Shown piece after piece: positions 36,135 through 44,587 of a stretch of DNA of 64,000 bases (position 1 is the first letter of the stretch; every line of letters begins with the position of its first letter). Origin of the DNA: Streptomyces sp. NBC_00335 (GTDB taxonomy: Bacteria; Actinomycetota; Actinomycetes; Streptomycetales; Streptomycetaceae). The stretch covers positions 2,232,001-2,296,000 of the forward strand of contig NZ_CP108006.1 in the NCBI RefSeq assembly GCF_036127095.1, given 5' to 3'. The position numbers and the translations under genes were made by a program. The notes beneath the pieces were generated by a model. The model searched no databases, was not told the DNA's origin, and was given only the letters and a program-made list of their open reading frames with translations.

Positions 36135-36806
36135 GTGTTCGATTTTCTTGATTCCGGGCAGTACGACGTGCTCGGAGCCTTCTGGGTGACGGTTCAGCTC
36201 ACCCTCTACTCGGCCGTCGGGTCCCTGATCTGGGGCACCGTACTGGTCGGGATGCGGGTCAGCCCGGTCCCGCTGATGCGGGGCTTCGCCACCGCGTACG
36301 TGAACCTCGTGCGCAACACCCCGCTGACCCTGCTGATCATCGGCTGTTCGCTGGGCCTCAACCAGACCCTCGGCGTCACCCTCGGCGGCGGCACCTTCAA
36401 GGAGATCGGCTTCCGGCTCGCGGTACTCGGGTTCATCGCCTATACCGGCACCTTCGTCTGCGAGGCGATCCGCTCGGGCATCAACACGGTCCCGGTCGGA
36501 CAGGCCGAGGCGGCCCGCGCACTGGGCCTGAGCTTCTTCCAGGTCCTCACCCTGATCGTGCTCCCCCAGGCGTTCCGGGCGGTCGTCGCACCGCTCGCCA
36601 GCGTCCTGATCGCCCTCACCAAGAACACCACGGTGGCGGCTGTCATCGGTGTGGCCGAAGCGGCCCTGCTGATGAAGGAAATGAACGAGAACGAAGCAGC
36701 ACCCTTTGAGGTCTTCGGGGTCTTCGCCCTCGGATTCGTCATCCTGACCCTGCCCATCGGCCTGCTGCTGGGCTGGGTGGCCAAGCGAGTGGCGGTGAAG
36801 CGATGA
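36135..36806 (+). CDS. gluC: Glutamate ABC transporter permease
   Basis: 223 residues, GTG start. Five or so hydrophobic segments and the EAA loop QAEAARALGLSFFQVLTLIVLPQA-like region (seen as EAARALGLSFFQV) that docks on GluA. NLVRNTPLTLLI and ALTKNTTVAAVIGVAEAALL are typical of HisM/GlnP-type permeases. The stop overlaps the gluD start by four bases (ATGA), so the two permeases are translationally coupled. Confidence 0.93.
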   Translation: MFDFLDSGQYDVLGAFWVTVQLTLYSAVGSLIWGTVLVGMRVSPVPLMRGFATAYVNLVRNTPLTLLIIGCSLGLNQTLGVTLGGGTFKEIGFRLAVLGFIAYTGTFVCEAIRSGINTVPVGQAEAARALGLSFFQVLTLIVLPQAFRAVVAPLASVLIALTKNTTVAAVIGVAEAALLMKEMNENEAAPFEVFGVFALGFVILTLPIGLLLGWVAKRVAVKR

Positions 36807-37678
36807 CCTCCGTGCTGTACGACACCCCGGGCCCCAAGGCCAAGGCGCGCAACTGGATCTACAGCGGCATCTTCCTCGTCGTGGCCGCGGCCGTCGCATG
36901 GTGGGTGCTGTCCGCCCTGTCGGACAACGGGCAGCTCGACGCCGACAAGTGGAGTCCCTTCGTCACCGAAGCCGACATCTGGACCACGTTCCTCCTGCCC
37001 GGTATCGGCGAGACGCTGATGGCCGGCGCCATCTCCATGGTGATCGCCCTGCCGCTGGGCGCCCTGCTCGGCATCGGCCGGCTCTCCGACCACGCGTGGG
37101 TACGCGCCGTCGTGGGCACCTGGGTCGAGTTCTTCCGGGCCGTCCCGGTCCTGATGCTGATGATCTTCGGCTACGCCCTCTACGTGCAGTTCACCAACGT
37201 CGAGTCCGGCATCCGACCGCTGTACGCCGTGGTCACCGGCCTGGTGCTGTACAACTCCGCCGTCATCGGCGAGATCGTCCGGGCCGGCGTGCAGTCGCTC
37301 CCGAACGGCCAGACCGACGCCGCAAAGGCGATCGGCATGCGCAAGGGCCAGGTCATGAGCTACGTCCTGCTCCCGCAGGCGGTCACCGCGATGCTGCCGG
37401 CCCTGGTCAGCCAGCTCGTCGTGATCCTCAAGGACACCGCGCTCGGCGGCGCGCTGCTCGGCCTCGGCGAACTGCTGTCGATGAACCGGCAGATCGCCGC
37501 CAACTACAGCAACGTCATCCCGACCCTCATCGTGATCGCGGCGATCTACATCGCGATCAACTTCGCCCTCACCACCTTCGCCTCCTGGCTGGAGGGCCGG
37601 CTGCGGAAGTCGACTCGGACCACGGACGCGATCGTCCCGGTCACCCTCGACGCGGGCAACAACAGCGGCGCCATGTGA
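36803..37678 (+). CDS. gluD: Glutamate ABC transporter permease
   Basis: 291 residues. Second membrane subunit: a first helix near residues 18-38, a longer loop, then the conserved permease core with WVEFFRAVPVLMLMI and the EAA region TDAAKAIGMRKGQVMSYVLL. A hydrophilic C-terminal tail follows the last helix. Last gene of gluABCD, followed 86 bases later by a strong terminator. Confidence 0.93.
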   Translation: MTSVLYDTPGPKAKARNWIYSGIFLVVAAAVAWWVLSALSDNGQLDADKWSPFVTEADIWTTFLLPGIGETLMAGAISMVIALPLGALLGIGRLSDHAWVRAVVGTWVEFFRAVPVLMLMIFGYALYVQFTNVESGIRPLYAVVTGLVLYNSAVIGEIVRAGVQSLPNGQTDAAKAIGMRKGQVMSYVLLPQAVTAMLPALVSQLVVILKDTALGGALLGLGELLSMNRQIAANYSNVIPTLIVIAAIYIAINFALTTFASWLEGRLRKSTRTTDAIVPVTLDAGNNSGAM

Positions 37679-37763
37679 CCGTCCGTCCGGTAAGGCATCG
37701 GACATCTGCTCGGACGCACGTCCGGCACCCGGCCTGACAGCCGGTCAGTACACTGGCGGGACA

Positions 37764-37800
37764 CGTGTGGTGCGGCGGAACTCATCCGCCGCACCACACG
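37764..37800. terminator. Strong terminator after gluABCD
   Basis: A perfect 16-bp stem (CGTGTGGTGCGGCGGA and its complement) with an ACTCA loop, 86 bases after the gluD stop. Confidence 0.92.
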
Positions 37801-37890
37801 GCCTTGTCCGGACCGGCGTCACTTGACGCAGGCACCTCCAGTGGGTTGCATACGTTCTGTGATCACATACCGGACACCGGGAGCCACATC

Positions 37891-39474
37891 ATGGACCCGG
37901 TGATCGTCGTCGGCGCGGGGCCCGTCGGGCTGTCCCTGTCCCTCGCCCTGGCCGGCCAGGGCGTGCCCTGCGTCGTGCTCGACGAGGGATCCGGCAAGGA
38001 CGAGCTCCGCCCCGCCCGCACCGTCGCCCTGCACACCGACACCGCCGCGATGGTGCACCGGCTGGGCTGTACGACCCTGCGCGACGAGGGCGCGTACTTC
38101 ACCGCCTGGCGGACCATGCGGCGCGGCCGCGAGTCCCGGCGGATCACCTTCGAGGACGGCCCGGCCCCGATCCACCTGCCCCAGCACGCCCTGACCCGCG
38201 GACTGCGCGACGCCGCCGCCGCGCACCCGCTGGTCCAGCTGGTCACCGAGAGCAAACTCGACGCCCTGGAGCAGGACGGCCGCGGGGTCACCGCCCACAC
38301 CCGGGGCGCCGAGACCACGTGGTGGCGCGGGAGCCACCTGGTCGGCTGCGACGGAGCCCGCTCCACCGTGCGCAAGCTGCTCGGCATCCGCTTCCCCGGC
38401 CGCACCGCCGTCGAACGGCACGCCGTGGCCGCCCTGCGCACCGAACTGCCCTGGCCCGGCGAGGCGTTGCTGGACCGCAACCCGCCCGAAGAGGTCACCG
38501 CCCGGCCGCTGGCCGACGGGGTGTACCGGCTGGACTGGCTGCTCCCGGCGCGCGGGGACCTCGTCACCCCCGACGCGCTGGTGAACCTCATCCGCGACAG
38601 CCTCGCCCTGTGGTGCGGGGGCACGACGCCCCCGTACGAGCTCCTCGACACCGGGGTCCACACCCTGCACCACCGGCTCGCCCGGCGCTGGCGCGACGGC
38701 CGCTGCTTCCTCGCCGGGGACGCGGCGCACCTGCTGGGCGCGCTCGGCACCCAGGGCGTCGAGGAGGGGCTCCGGGACGCCGAGAACCTCGCCTGGAAGC
38801 TCTCCCTCGCCTGGCACCAGGGGGCCTCCGGGGAACTCCTCGACAGTTACGAGGCCGAGCGCCGCAGGGCGGTGGCCGCCCGACTGCGCGCCGCCGACCA
38901 GGCCATGCCCGTACTGCGCACCGGGGGCGGCCTGCGCACCTACCTCCCGGGAGCCTCGCGCGCCGCGGAACTGCTGTTGACCGACGGCCACTTGGGGCGC
39001 GGCCCACTGGGTGCGGAGCCGGTGTACGCCCCGCCCGTGGCCGTCCACGACGTGCCCACCGCCACCGGGCCGGGCGGGGCCGTGGAGAACGTCCCGGTGA
39101 CCGCGCCCGACGGCTCGACGGTGCCGCTGCGCGACCAGCTGGGGCGGGGCCGGCTCCTCGTCGTCCTCGTCGCCCCCGGCACCGGGGTCTGGGACCGGCG
39201 GCACTGGGTGGGCGCCGGCCTGATGCCCCGCCTCGCGGCGGCCGTCTCCGCGCTGCCGGTCCGCGCGGAGCTGCTCGTGGCGGACGGCTACCCCGGGGCG
39301 GCGGCCCACACCGTGCTCCTCGTACGACCGGACGGGCATCTCGCGGCCACCTTCGCCGGGGTCCACCCCGCCGAGCTGTACGAGGCCGCGGACGCGGTCC
39401 GGCACGGCCCGGCGACCGCAGCCCCGACCCCGGCGCCCAGGGCGTTGCCCGCCGCCGCACCCGTGATCGATTGA
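37891..39474 (+). CDS. FAD-dependent aromatic hydroxylase (group A flavin monooxygenase)
   Basis: 527 residues. The FAD fingerprint VVGAGPVGLSLSLAL is at residues ~5-20, the DG motif is VGCDGARSTVRKLLG and the GD motif CFLAGDAAHLLGALGTQG, followed by EEGLRDAENLAWKL. The C-terminal ~130 residues form the thioredoxin-like domain of PheA/TfdB and MhpA-type enzymes (LLVVLVAPGTGVWDRR). It would hydroxylate a phenolic or polyketide substrate with NAD(P)H and oxygen; the substrate is not evident. GGGAG lies ~9 bases before the ATG. It is monocistronic between the glu terminator and the cysteine genes. Confidence 0.88.
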   Translation: MDPVIVVGAGPVGLSLSLALAGQGVPCVVLDEGSGKDELRPARTVALHTDTAAMVHRLGCTTLRDEGAYFTAWRTMRRGRESRRITFEDGPAPIHLPQHALTRGLRDAAAAHPLVQLVTESKLDALEQDGRGVTAHTRGAETTWWRGSHLVGCDGARSTVRKLLGIRFPGRTAVERHAVAALRTELPWPGEALLDRNPPEEVTARPLADGVYRLDWLLPARGDLVTPDALVNLIRDSLALWCGGTTPPYELLDTGVHTLHHRLARRWRDGRCFLAGDAAHLLGALGTQGVEEGLRDAENLAWKLSLAWHQGASGELLDSYEAERRRAVAARLRAADQAMPVLRTGGGLRTYLPGASRAAELLLTDGHLGRGPLGAEPVYAPPVAVHDVPTATGPGGAVENVPVTAPDGSTVPLRDQLGRGRLLVVLVAPGTGVWDRRHWVGAGLMPRLAAAVSALPVRAELLVADGYPGAAAHTVLLVRPDGHLAATFAGVHPAELYEAADAVRHGPATAAPTPAPRALPAAAPVID

Positions 39475-39521
39475 GCGATGATCGATTGACCCTCCGGCCG
39501 AGTCGTGCTTCACTCGCGGAC

Positions 39522-39608
39522 ATGACCGGCAACGACGTACGCCTGTGGCGGAGGGTCCATATGGACCTGCTCCGCTACGCGGGCTGCGTGTGTCGCCCTT
39601 CCTGCTGA
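39522..39608 (+). CDS. Cys-rich leader peptide upstream of cysteine dioxygenase
   Basis: 28 residues ending MDLLRYAGCVCRPSC and a TGA. The ATG at 39561 (15-residue peptide) has a strong GGAGGG 5 bases upstream; the longer form from 39522 lacks one. Three cysteines in the last seven residues, 73 bases before a cysteine dioxygenase gene, fit a cysteine-sensing upstream ORF whose translation speed reports Cys-tRNA supply. Similar short leader peptides precede sulfur-metabolism genes in actinobacteria. No obvious terminator/antiterminator pair was drawn between 39609 and 39681, so coupling of ribosome site exposure rather than termination is also possible. Confidence 0.72.
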   Translation: MTGNDVRLWRRVHMDLLRYAGCVCRPSC

Positions 39609-39681
39609 TTCGCCCTCCCTCGCGCGCCCCCCTTGCGGATGTGCCGCGCACTCTCGCGAACCCCCAGGACGGTCATCCTCC

Positions 39682-40209
39682 ATGCCTGCACCCACGCACG
39701 CCCCTGCCCCGGCTCCGGCCGTCTCGGCGGCGGATCTCCTCGCCTTCACCCTGCGCATCGCCTCCGACCCCGAGCTGATCGCCTCCCTCCCCCTCGATCC
39801 CGAGGGCCGGACGTGGATCCGGCTCGACGGTCCGGGCGGCAGCGAGGCCTGGCTGATCGGCTGGCCGCCCGGCACCGGCACCGGCTGGCACGACCACGCC
39901 GAGTCGCGCGGCGCGTTCACCACCGCGCGCGGGCGCCTCACGGAGCACTCGCTCGCGGTCCGCCTCCCCTCGGAGGGCTGGCAGTCCCTCTCCCTGGCCC
40001 CCGACGTGGACCGCATTCGCCGACTGGGCGCGGGCACCGGGCGGGCCTTCGGCGAGCACCACGTGCACGAGGTGCTCAACGAATCCGCGACCGAGCACGC
40101 GATCTCCGTCCACGCGTACTACCCGCCGCTCCCCCTGATCCGCCGCTACAGCCGCACCGGCCCGGTGCTCACGCTGGAGCAGGTCGAGCGTCCGGCGGAC
40201 TGGCAGTGA
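39682..40209 (+). CDS. Cysteine dioxygenase family protein (cupin)
   Basis: 175 residues. It should oxidise the thiol of cysteine to the sulfinate with Fe(II) and O2. The cupin iron ligands are visible: GTGWHDHAES (two His) and FGEHHVHEVLNES (third His). LTEHSLAV and SVHAYYPPL are the further conserved blocks. The first ~20 residues are Ala/Pro-rich. AGGACGG lies upstream of the ATG. Its stop overlaps the rhodanese start (GTGA), so the two are coupled and act in sulfur amino acid breakdown. Confidence 0.88.
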   Translation: MPAPTHAPAPAPAVSAADLLAFTLRIASDPELIASLPLDPEGRTWIRLDGPGGSEAWLIGWPPGTGTGWHDHAESRGAFTTARGRLTEHSLAVRLPSEGWQSLSLAPDVDRIRRLGAGTGRAFGEHHVHEVLNESATEHAISVHAYYPPLPLIRRYSRTGPVLTLEQVERPADWQ

Positions 40210-40586
40210 GCGGCATCGACGCCCTCGTGGAGCGGCTGCGGACCACGTACACCCGCGTGGACCCGGCCCAGGCGCACGCGGAGTCGCTGGACGGGGCCCT
40301 GCTGGTCGACATTCGCTACCAGGCCCTGCGCGAGCGGGACGGACTGATCCCCGGCGCCCTGCTGATCGAACGCAACGAACTGGAATGGCGCCTCGACCCC
40401 GAGGGCTCCCACCGCCTCCCGGAGGCGGTGGACCACGACGTCCGCATCATCGTCATCTGCAACGAGGGCTACGCCTCCACCCTCGCCGCGGCCTCCCTCC
40501 ACGCCCTGTCCCTCCCCAACGCGACGGACCTCACGGGCGGCTTCCAGGCCTGGAAATCAGCGGGCCTGCCCGTAGCCCCTTCCTAA
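40206..40586 (+). CDS. Rhodanese-like sulfurtransferase
   Basis: 126 residues, single rhodanese domain: VDIRYQALRERDGLIPGAL, then the active loop with cysteine in VICNEGYAST and the C-terminal LTGGFQAWKSAGLPV. The GTG start overlaps the dioxygenase stop by four bases. It may carry persulfide sulfur released in cysteine catabolism; the acceptor is unknown. Confidence 0.9.
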   Translation: MSGIDALVERLRTTYTRVDPAQAHAESLDGALLVDIRYQALRERDGLIPGALLIERNELEWRLDPEGSHRLPEAVDHDVRIIVICNEGYASTLAAASLHALSLPNATDLTGGFQAWKSAGLPVAPS

Positions 40587-41238
40587 CGCGCCGGGCACCT
40601 TCTCGACGCACCCCTCGCGCGGTGCGGGCCTTACCGCTTCGCGCCGCTGCGCCGAACTCCGTCCGGCGGTGGCCGGTCGGGGGTGCCGCCGCTGCCGTCG
40701 CGGCGTGGGGCCGGTGGGCGGGTGCGGCTGGATTGGCCCTGCGGGGCGAGTTCCCCTACCCGCCCTTCGCCCGTTCCCCGGGCTCCGCCCGGACCCTTGC
40801 CGCGTGCGGCGTCCGTCGCCGGGGGCCAGCCCCCGGAACCCCCGCGCCTCAAACGCCGGCGAGGCTGGATGTGGCCTCCGGCAAGCCGGCCCAGGGCGTG
40901 CTGCGTTGCGTGCTGCGCCGACAATCCAGCGCAAGCCGTGCTGCGCAAGCCGCGCTGCCCAAGTGGTGCTGTGCGAGCTGTGCTGCGCTCACGTCCAATC
41001 CAGCGCGGGCCAAATCCAGCCTCGCCGGCGTTTGAGGCGCGGGGTCTGGGGCGGAGCCCCAGGAGCACTTCAGCCCGTCCGGCGTTTGAGGACCGGGTCA
41101 GGGCGGAGCCCTGGGAACGGTGGAAGGGCGGGTAGGGGAACTCCGCCCCGCGCAGCGGCACACCCACGGCCGGGCGGGGAGACGGGGCCGGGGGCTGGTC
41201 CCCGCGGGACAACGGCCCCGGGGCGGAGCCGCGGACGC
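40587..41238. repeat. Non-coding block with large imperfect inverted repeat
   Basis: No credible gene lies in these 652 bases. A perfect 31-bp inverted repeat pairs 40840-40870 with 41014-41044 (core CCTCAAACGCCGGCGAGG and its complement). Further out the left side (about 40735-40800) carries an inverted, diverged copy of the right side (about 41090-41170), including CGGGCGGAGCCCGGGGAACG-like and AAGGGCGGGTAGGGGAACT stretches. The ~140-bp centre has short GTGCTGCG-type repeats. A third copy of GGCGTTTGAGG is near 41081. Small hairpins such as CTGGGGC-GGA-GCCCCAG could end transcription of the flanking convergent genes. Confidence 0.8.
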
Positions 41239-43806
41239 CTAGCCCTTGGCCGCCGCGAGGTCCACCGGCCGGGGCCGCATCGCCACCCGCCCGGCGAAGC
41301 CAGTAGCGCACAGCGCCACCAGCCCCGCCCCACCCACAACCACCCCGTACACCAGCGGAAGCACCACCGCCGCCGCCGACCCCGTCATGCCCACGCTGAA
41401 CGCGGTGAGGACCGCCAGCGAGATCCCGGACCCCAGCACCACCCCCATCAGGAGCACCGCCAGCGCCTCCACCCGCAGCATCCCCCGCACCTGCCGCCGC
41501 GTCGCCCCCGCGAGCCTCAGCATCGCGAACTCCCGCAGCCGCTCCCCCGTGGACATCGCCAGGGTGTTGGCCACCGCGATCGCGGTGAAGGCCAGGACGA
41601 GCCCCATGGCCAGCAGGTTGATCTCCGACCCGGCCGCCTGCCGCTCCGCCCGGGCGCCGTCCGCTTCGGCCGCCGACAGCACGGCCACGCCCGGGTACTC
41701 CCGTACCGCCGAGGCGAGCACCTCCCGTACGGCCGGCCCCGCCGGTCCCGCCACCAGCACGCTCGAAGCCAGCGGATCGTCGACGTGCGCGGCGACCAGA
41801 CCGTGGGGCAGCGTCACGTCCCCGAAGCCCAGGCCCCGCGCGTACACCGCGGACACGGTCAGGGTGACCGGCGTTCCGTCGCCCAGCGTCAGCGAGAGCG
41901 GGCTGCCCGGCTTCAGGCCCAGCTGGTCGGCGGCCAGTTCGCTCACCGCGACGTTCTTCTCCCCGAACTCCGCCAGGCTCCCGGCCGTCACCCCCGGGTC
42001 CCAGGTCCGGTCCAGCCCGGCCGGGGTCACGCCCTGCGCCGCGTACTTCGTCAGCCCCACCCGGATCGAGGTGTGCACGACCTCGGTGGCCGCGAGGACC
42101 CCGGGGGTGCGGCGGATCCGCTCGGCGGCGGCGCCGGGAACCCCCGGCCCCCGGCCCTGGAGCACCCACTCGGCCCGTACTCCCTCGCGGGCCTGCGCCC
42201 GGGCGGCGTCGCCCAGCGTCGGGGTGACGAAGAGCACGGTGCAGGCCATCCCGACCAGCAGGGTGAGCGGGGTGACGGCGGAGGCCATCCGGGTCGCGTT
42301 GCCGCGCAGGTTCGCGGTGGCCAGCCGGCCGCCCGGGCCGGCCAGCCGCAGCGGCCCCGCGAGCAGTGCGGCCGCGGCCTTGACGATCAGCGGGCCCAGC
42401 AGCGAGACGGCTCCGGCGAGCACCACGACGGCGAGGAAGGTGACCGGAGTCGACGCCGGCTCGGTGCGCAGCGTACTGAGTACGGCGATCAGCACCACCC
42501 CGGCCGCCAGCAGCAGCGCCCCGGCGACGAGCCGCGCCCACCTGGGCCGGCTCCGCTCGACGGCGGCCTCGGCCAGCGCTTCGGCGGGGCGGACGCGGGC
42601 CACCCGCCGGGCGGTGATCCGGGCCGCGGCCCATGCTCCGAGCAGGCTCGCTCCGACGGCGGCGATCATCGGGAAGATCCCGGCGGTGCGCTCCAGGGTG
42701 ACGGGGACGACCCCCGCGTCGACGAACCGGCCGTGCAGCCAGGCGGCCAGCGGCAGCCCGGCGAGGGCTCCGGCGACTCCGGCGGCCAGCCCCACGAGCA
42801 GCGCCTCGCGGCCGATCATGCTCCGCAGCTGCCCGGGGGTGGCGGCGATGGCGCGGAGCAGGGCGAGCTCGCGGTGGCGCTGCTGGATCGACAGGGAGAA
42901 GGTGCCGACCACCACGAGGACCGCCACGAGGAGTGAAGTACCGCCCATCGCGCCGCCCATGGAGACCAGCTTGATCCGGGCGCCGGCCGCGTCGAGGAAC
43001 TCCACGGGGCCGCGCTCGTCGCCGGTGGCCACCTGCGCGGTGGTGCCCTGGAGCGCCTGCCGGATCCGCCCGGCCAGCTCGCCCGCGTCGACCCCGGCCT
43101 TGGGCAGGACCCCGATGGCGCTGACCCGGCCTTCGCGGGCGGCGAGGCGCTGCGCCTCGGCGTCGCCGAAGAACAGGGCGCTCTGGTGCGCGAGGCTCCC
43201 GCCGGCCGCGGCGGCGATCCCGCTGACCGTATAGGTCTTGGGCGCGCCGGTGGACTGCACGGTGAGCTCGGAGCCGGGCCTCAGGGCCGCGCGGGCGGCG
43301 AGTCCGCGGTCGACGACGACCTCGTCACCGCCCTGGGGGGCGCGGCCTTCGGCGAGCGTGAAGGGGGTGAGCGCGGCCGAGCTCCAGGCGTGTCCGTACG
43401 AGGGCTTCGCGCCTTCGCCGCCCGGTCCGCCCCGGGTGAGCGGCACGGCCTGGAAGGTGAGCTCGGGCACGGCCCGCTCGACTCCGGGCACCGCGCGGAC
43501 GGTGTCCACGGTGGTGGCCGGCAGCCAGGCCCGTTCGGCGACGGGCTTGGCCTTGTGCTTCGTCTTGACCTTCTGCTCGTCGCCCTTGTTCTTCACCTTG
43601 ACCGTCGTCGCGTGGACGTTCTGGTCGGCGGCGACGATCACCGGGGCGCCCGCGTAGCGCTCGGTCGTGATCGTCCCGCGCAGTCCCGTCTCCAGGAGGG
43701 TTCCGCAGGCGGTCACGAGGGCCGCCGCGCACAACAGGGCGAGGAAGGCGCCGAGGAAACCGGCTTTGCGGTCCCGGACGGTCTGGAGTGCGTAGCGCAG
43801 CATCAT
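41239..43806 (-). CDS. FtsX-like ABC transporter permease, no adjacent ATPase
   Basis: 855 residues. MacB/FtsX architecture: one N-terminal helix (~10-35), a large extracytoplasmic domain, three helices and FtsX core (~270-400, SIQQRHRELALLRAIAATPGQ), a second set (~430-520), a second extracytoplasmic domain and a last FtsX core (~740-840, GERLREFAMLRLAGATRRQV). The duplicated layout is that of 10-helix permeases in lipoprotein or peptide export and resistance systems. The ATG at 43806 lacks a good ribosome site. No ATP-binding gene is next to it: recX lies upstream on the same strand, 141 bases away. Confidence 0.9.
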   Translation of the reverse strand: MMLRYALQTVRDRKAGFLGAFLALLCAAALVTACGTLLETGLRGTITTERYAGAPVIVAADQNVHATTVKVKNKGDEQKVKTKHKAKPVAERAWLPATTVDTVRAVPGVERAVPELTFQAVPLTRGGPGGEGAKPSYGHAWSSAALTPFTLAEGRAPQGGDEVVVDRGLAARAALRPGSELTVQSTGAPKTYTVSGIAAAAGGSLAHQSALFFGDAEAQRLAAREGRVSAIGVLPKAGVDAGELAGRIRQALQGTTAQVATGDERGPVEFLDAAGARIKLVSMGGAMGGTSLLVAVLVVVGTFSLSIQQRHRELALLRAIAATPGQLRSMIGREALLVGLAAGVAGALAGLPLAAWLHGRFVDAGVVPVTLERTAGIFPMIAAVGASLLGAWAAARITARRVARVRPAEALAEAAVERSRPRWARLVAGALLLAAGVVLIAVLSTLRTEPASTPVTFLAVVVLAGAVSLLGPLIVKAAAALLAGPLRLAGPGGRLATANLRGNATRMASAVTPLTLLVGMACTVLFVTPTLGDAARAQAREGVRAEWVLQGRGPGVPGAAAERIRRTPGVLAATEVVHTSIRVGLTKYAAQGVTPAGLDRTWDPGVTAGSLAEFGEKNVAVSELAADQLGLKPGSPLSLTLGDGTPVTLTVSAVYARGLGFGDVTLPHGLVAAHVDDPLASSVLVAGPAGPAVREVLASAVREYPGVAVLSAAEADGARAERQAAGSEINLLAMGLVLAFTAIAVANTLAMSTGERLREFAMLRLAGATRRQVRGMLRVEALAVLLMGVVLGSGISLAVLTAFSVGMTGSAAAVVLPLVYGVVVGGAGLVALCATGFAGRVAMRPRPVDLAAAKG

Positions 43807-43916
43807 GGGGAAAACTCTGCCGCCGGGGCCGCCTCGGGACATTGGAGCGCCCCGGCGTCCTCGGCCGGGGGCTAACCCCACCCCGCTCCACACCCGCGAC
43901 GGACGGACGATCGGAC

Positions 43917-43939
43917 CCCGCGGCCCCGGGGGCCGCGGG
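43917..43939. terminator. Hairpin after recX
   Basis: A 10-bp stem (CCCGCGGCCC and its complement) closes on a 3-base loop just 8 bases past the recX stop on the minus strand, separating recA-recX from the permease gene. Confidence 0.75.
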
Positions 43940-43947
43940 TCACCCCG

Positions 43948-44583
43948 TCAGAACGTCAGGTCTTCTGCGTCTTCACCCTCCGCCTCCAGTGCGCGGCGGA
44001 CCACCCGCAGGGCCATGCCCTCGGGGTACCCCTTGCGGGCGAGCATTCCGGCGAGGCGCCGGATCCGCTTGTCCCGCTCCAGGCCCCGGGTCGCGCGGAG
44101 CTTGCGCTCCACGAGCTCCCGGGCGGTCTCCTCCTCCTGGTCGGAGTCCAGCTGTTCCAGGGCCTCCTGTACGAGGGTGGGTGCCACCCCCTTGGTACGG
44201 AGCTCCTGTGCGAGCGCCCGGCGGGCCAGCCCCCGGCCCCGGTGCCGGGACTCGACCCAGGCCCCGGCGAAGGCGGCGTCGTCGATCAGGCCCACCTCCT
44301 CGAACCGCGAGAGGACCTGCTCCGACACCTCCTCGGGGATGTCCCGTTTGGCCAGGGCGTCCGCGAGCTGGCGCCGGGTGCGCGGCATCCCGGTGAGCAG
44401 GCGCAGACAGATCGCCTTCGCCTGCTCCTCGGGACTCTGGGGCGGCAGCTCCTGCCTGTCGTCCCGGCCCTCACGGCCCTCCGCACGGCGGCCTCCACGG
44501 CCGCCGCTCTCGCGGCGGCCCCGGCGACTGCCCTCGCGGCGGTCCTCAGCGCCGTCCGTGCCGCCCCTTTCCTGCTCCCACAC
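43948..44583 (-). CDS. recX: RecA regulator RecX
   Basis: 211 residues. RecX binds RecA filaments and limits their activity. The C-terminal ~150 residues show the three-helix repeats: AKAICLRLLTGMPRTRRQLAD, SRFEEVGLIDDAAFAGAWVES and LARKGYPEGMALRVV. The first ~50 residues are Arg/Glu/Gly-rich and repetitive, a tail common in streptomycete RecX. The GTG at 44583 begins 4 bases after the recA stop, so translation is coupled to recA. A longer open frame upstream is the shadow of recA. Confidence 0.93.
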   Translation of the reverse strand: MWEQERGGTDGAEDRREGSRRGRRESGGRGGRRAEGREGRDDRQELPPQSPEEQAKAICLRLLTGMPRTRRQLADALAKRDIPEEVSEQVLSRFEEVGLIDDAAFAGAWVESRHRGRGLARRALAQELRTKGVAPTLVQEALEQLDSDQEEETARELVERKLRATRGLERDKRIRRLAGMLARKGYPEGMALRVVRRALEAEGEDAEDLTF

Positions 44584-44587
44584 GGGG

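Noticed and set aside
37823..37856. TTGACG ... TACGTT as promoter of the flavin monooxygenase
   Set aside because: The spacer is 22 bases, too long for a standard sigma-70-type promoter.
40840..41044. Insertion sequence with terminal inverted repeats
   Set aside because: The ~140-bp interior encodes no transposase and no target-site duplication was seen; treated as a repeat element.
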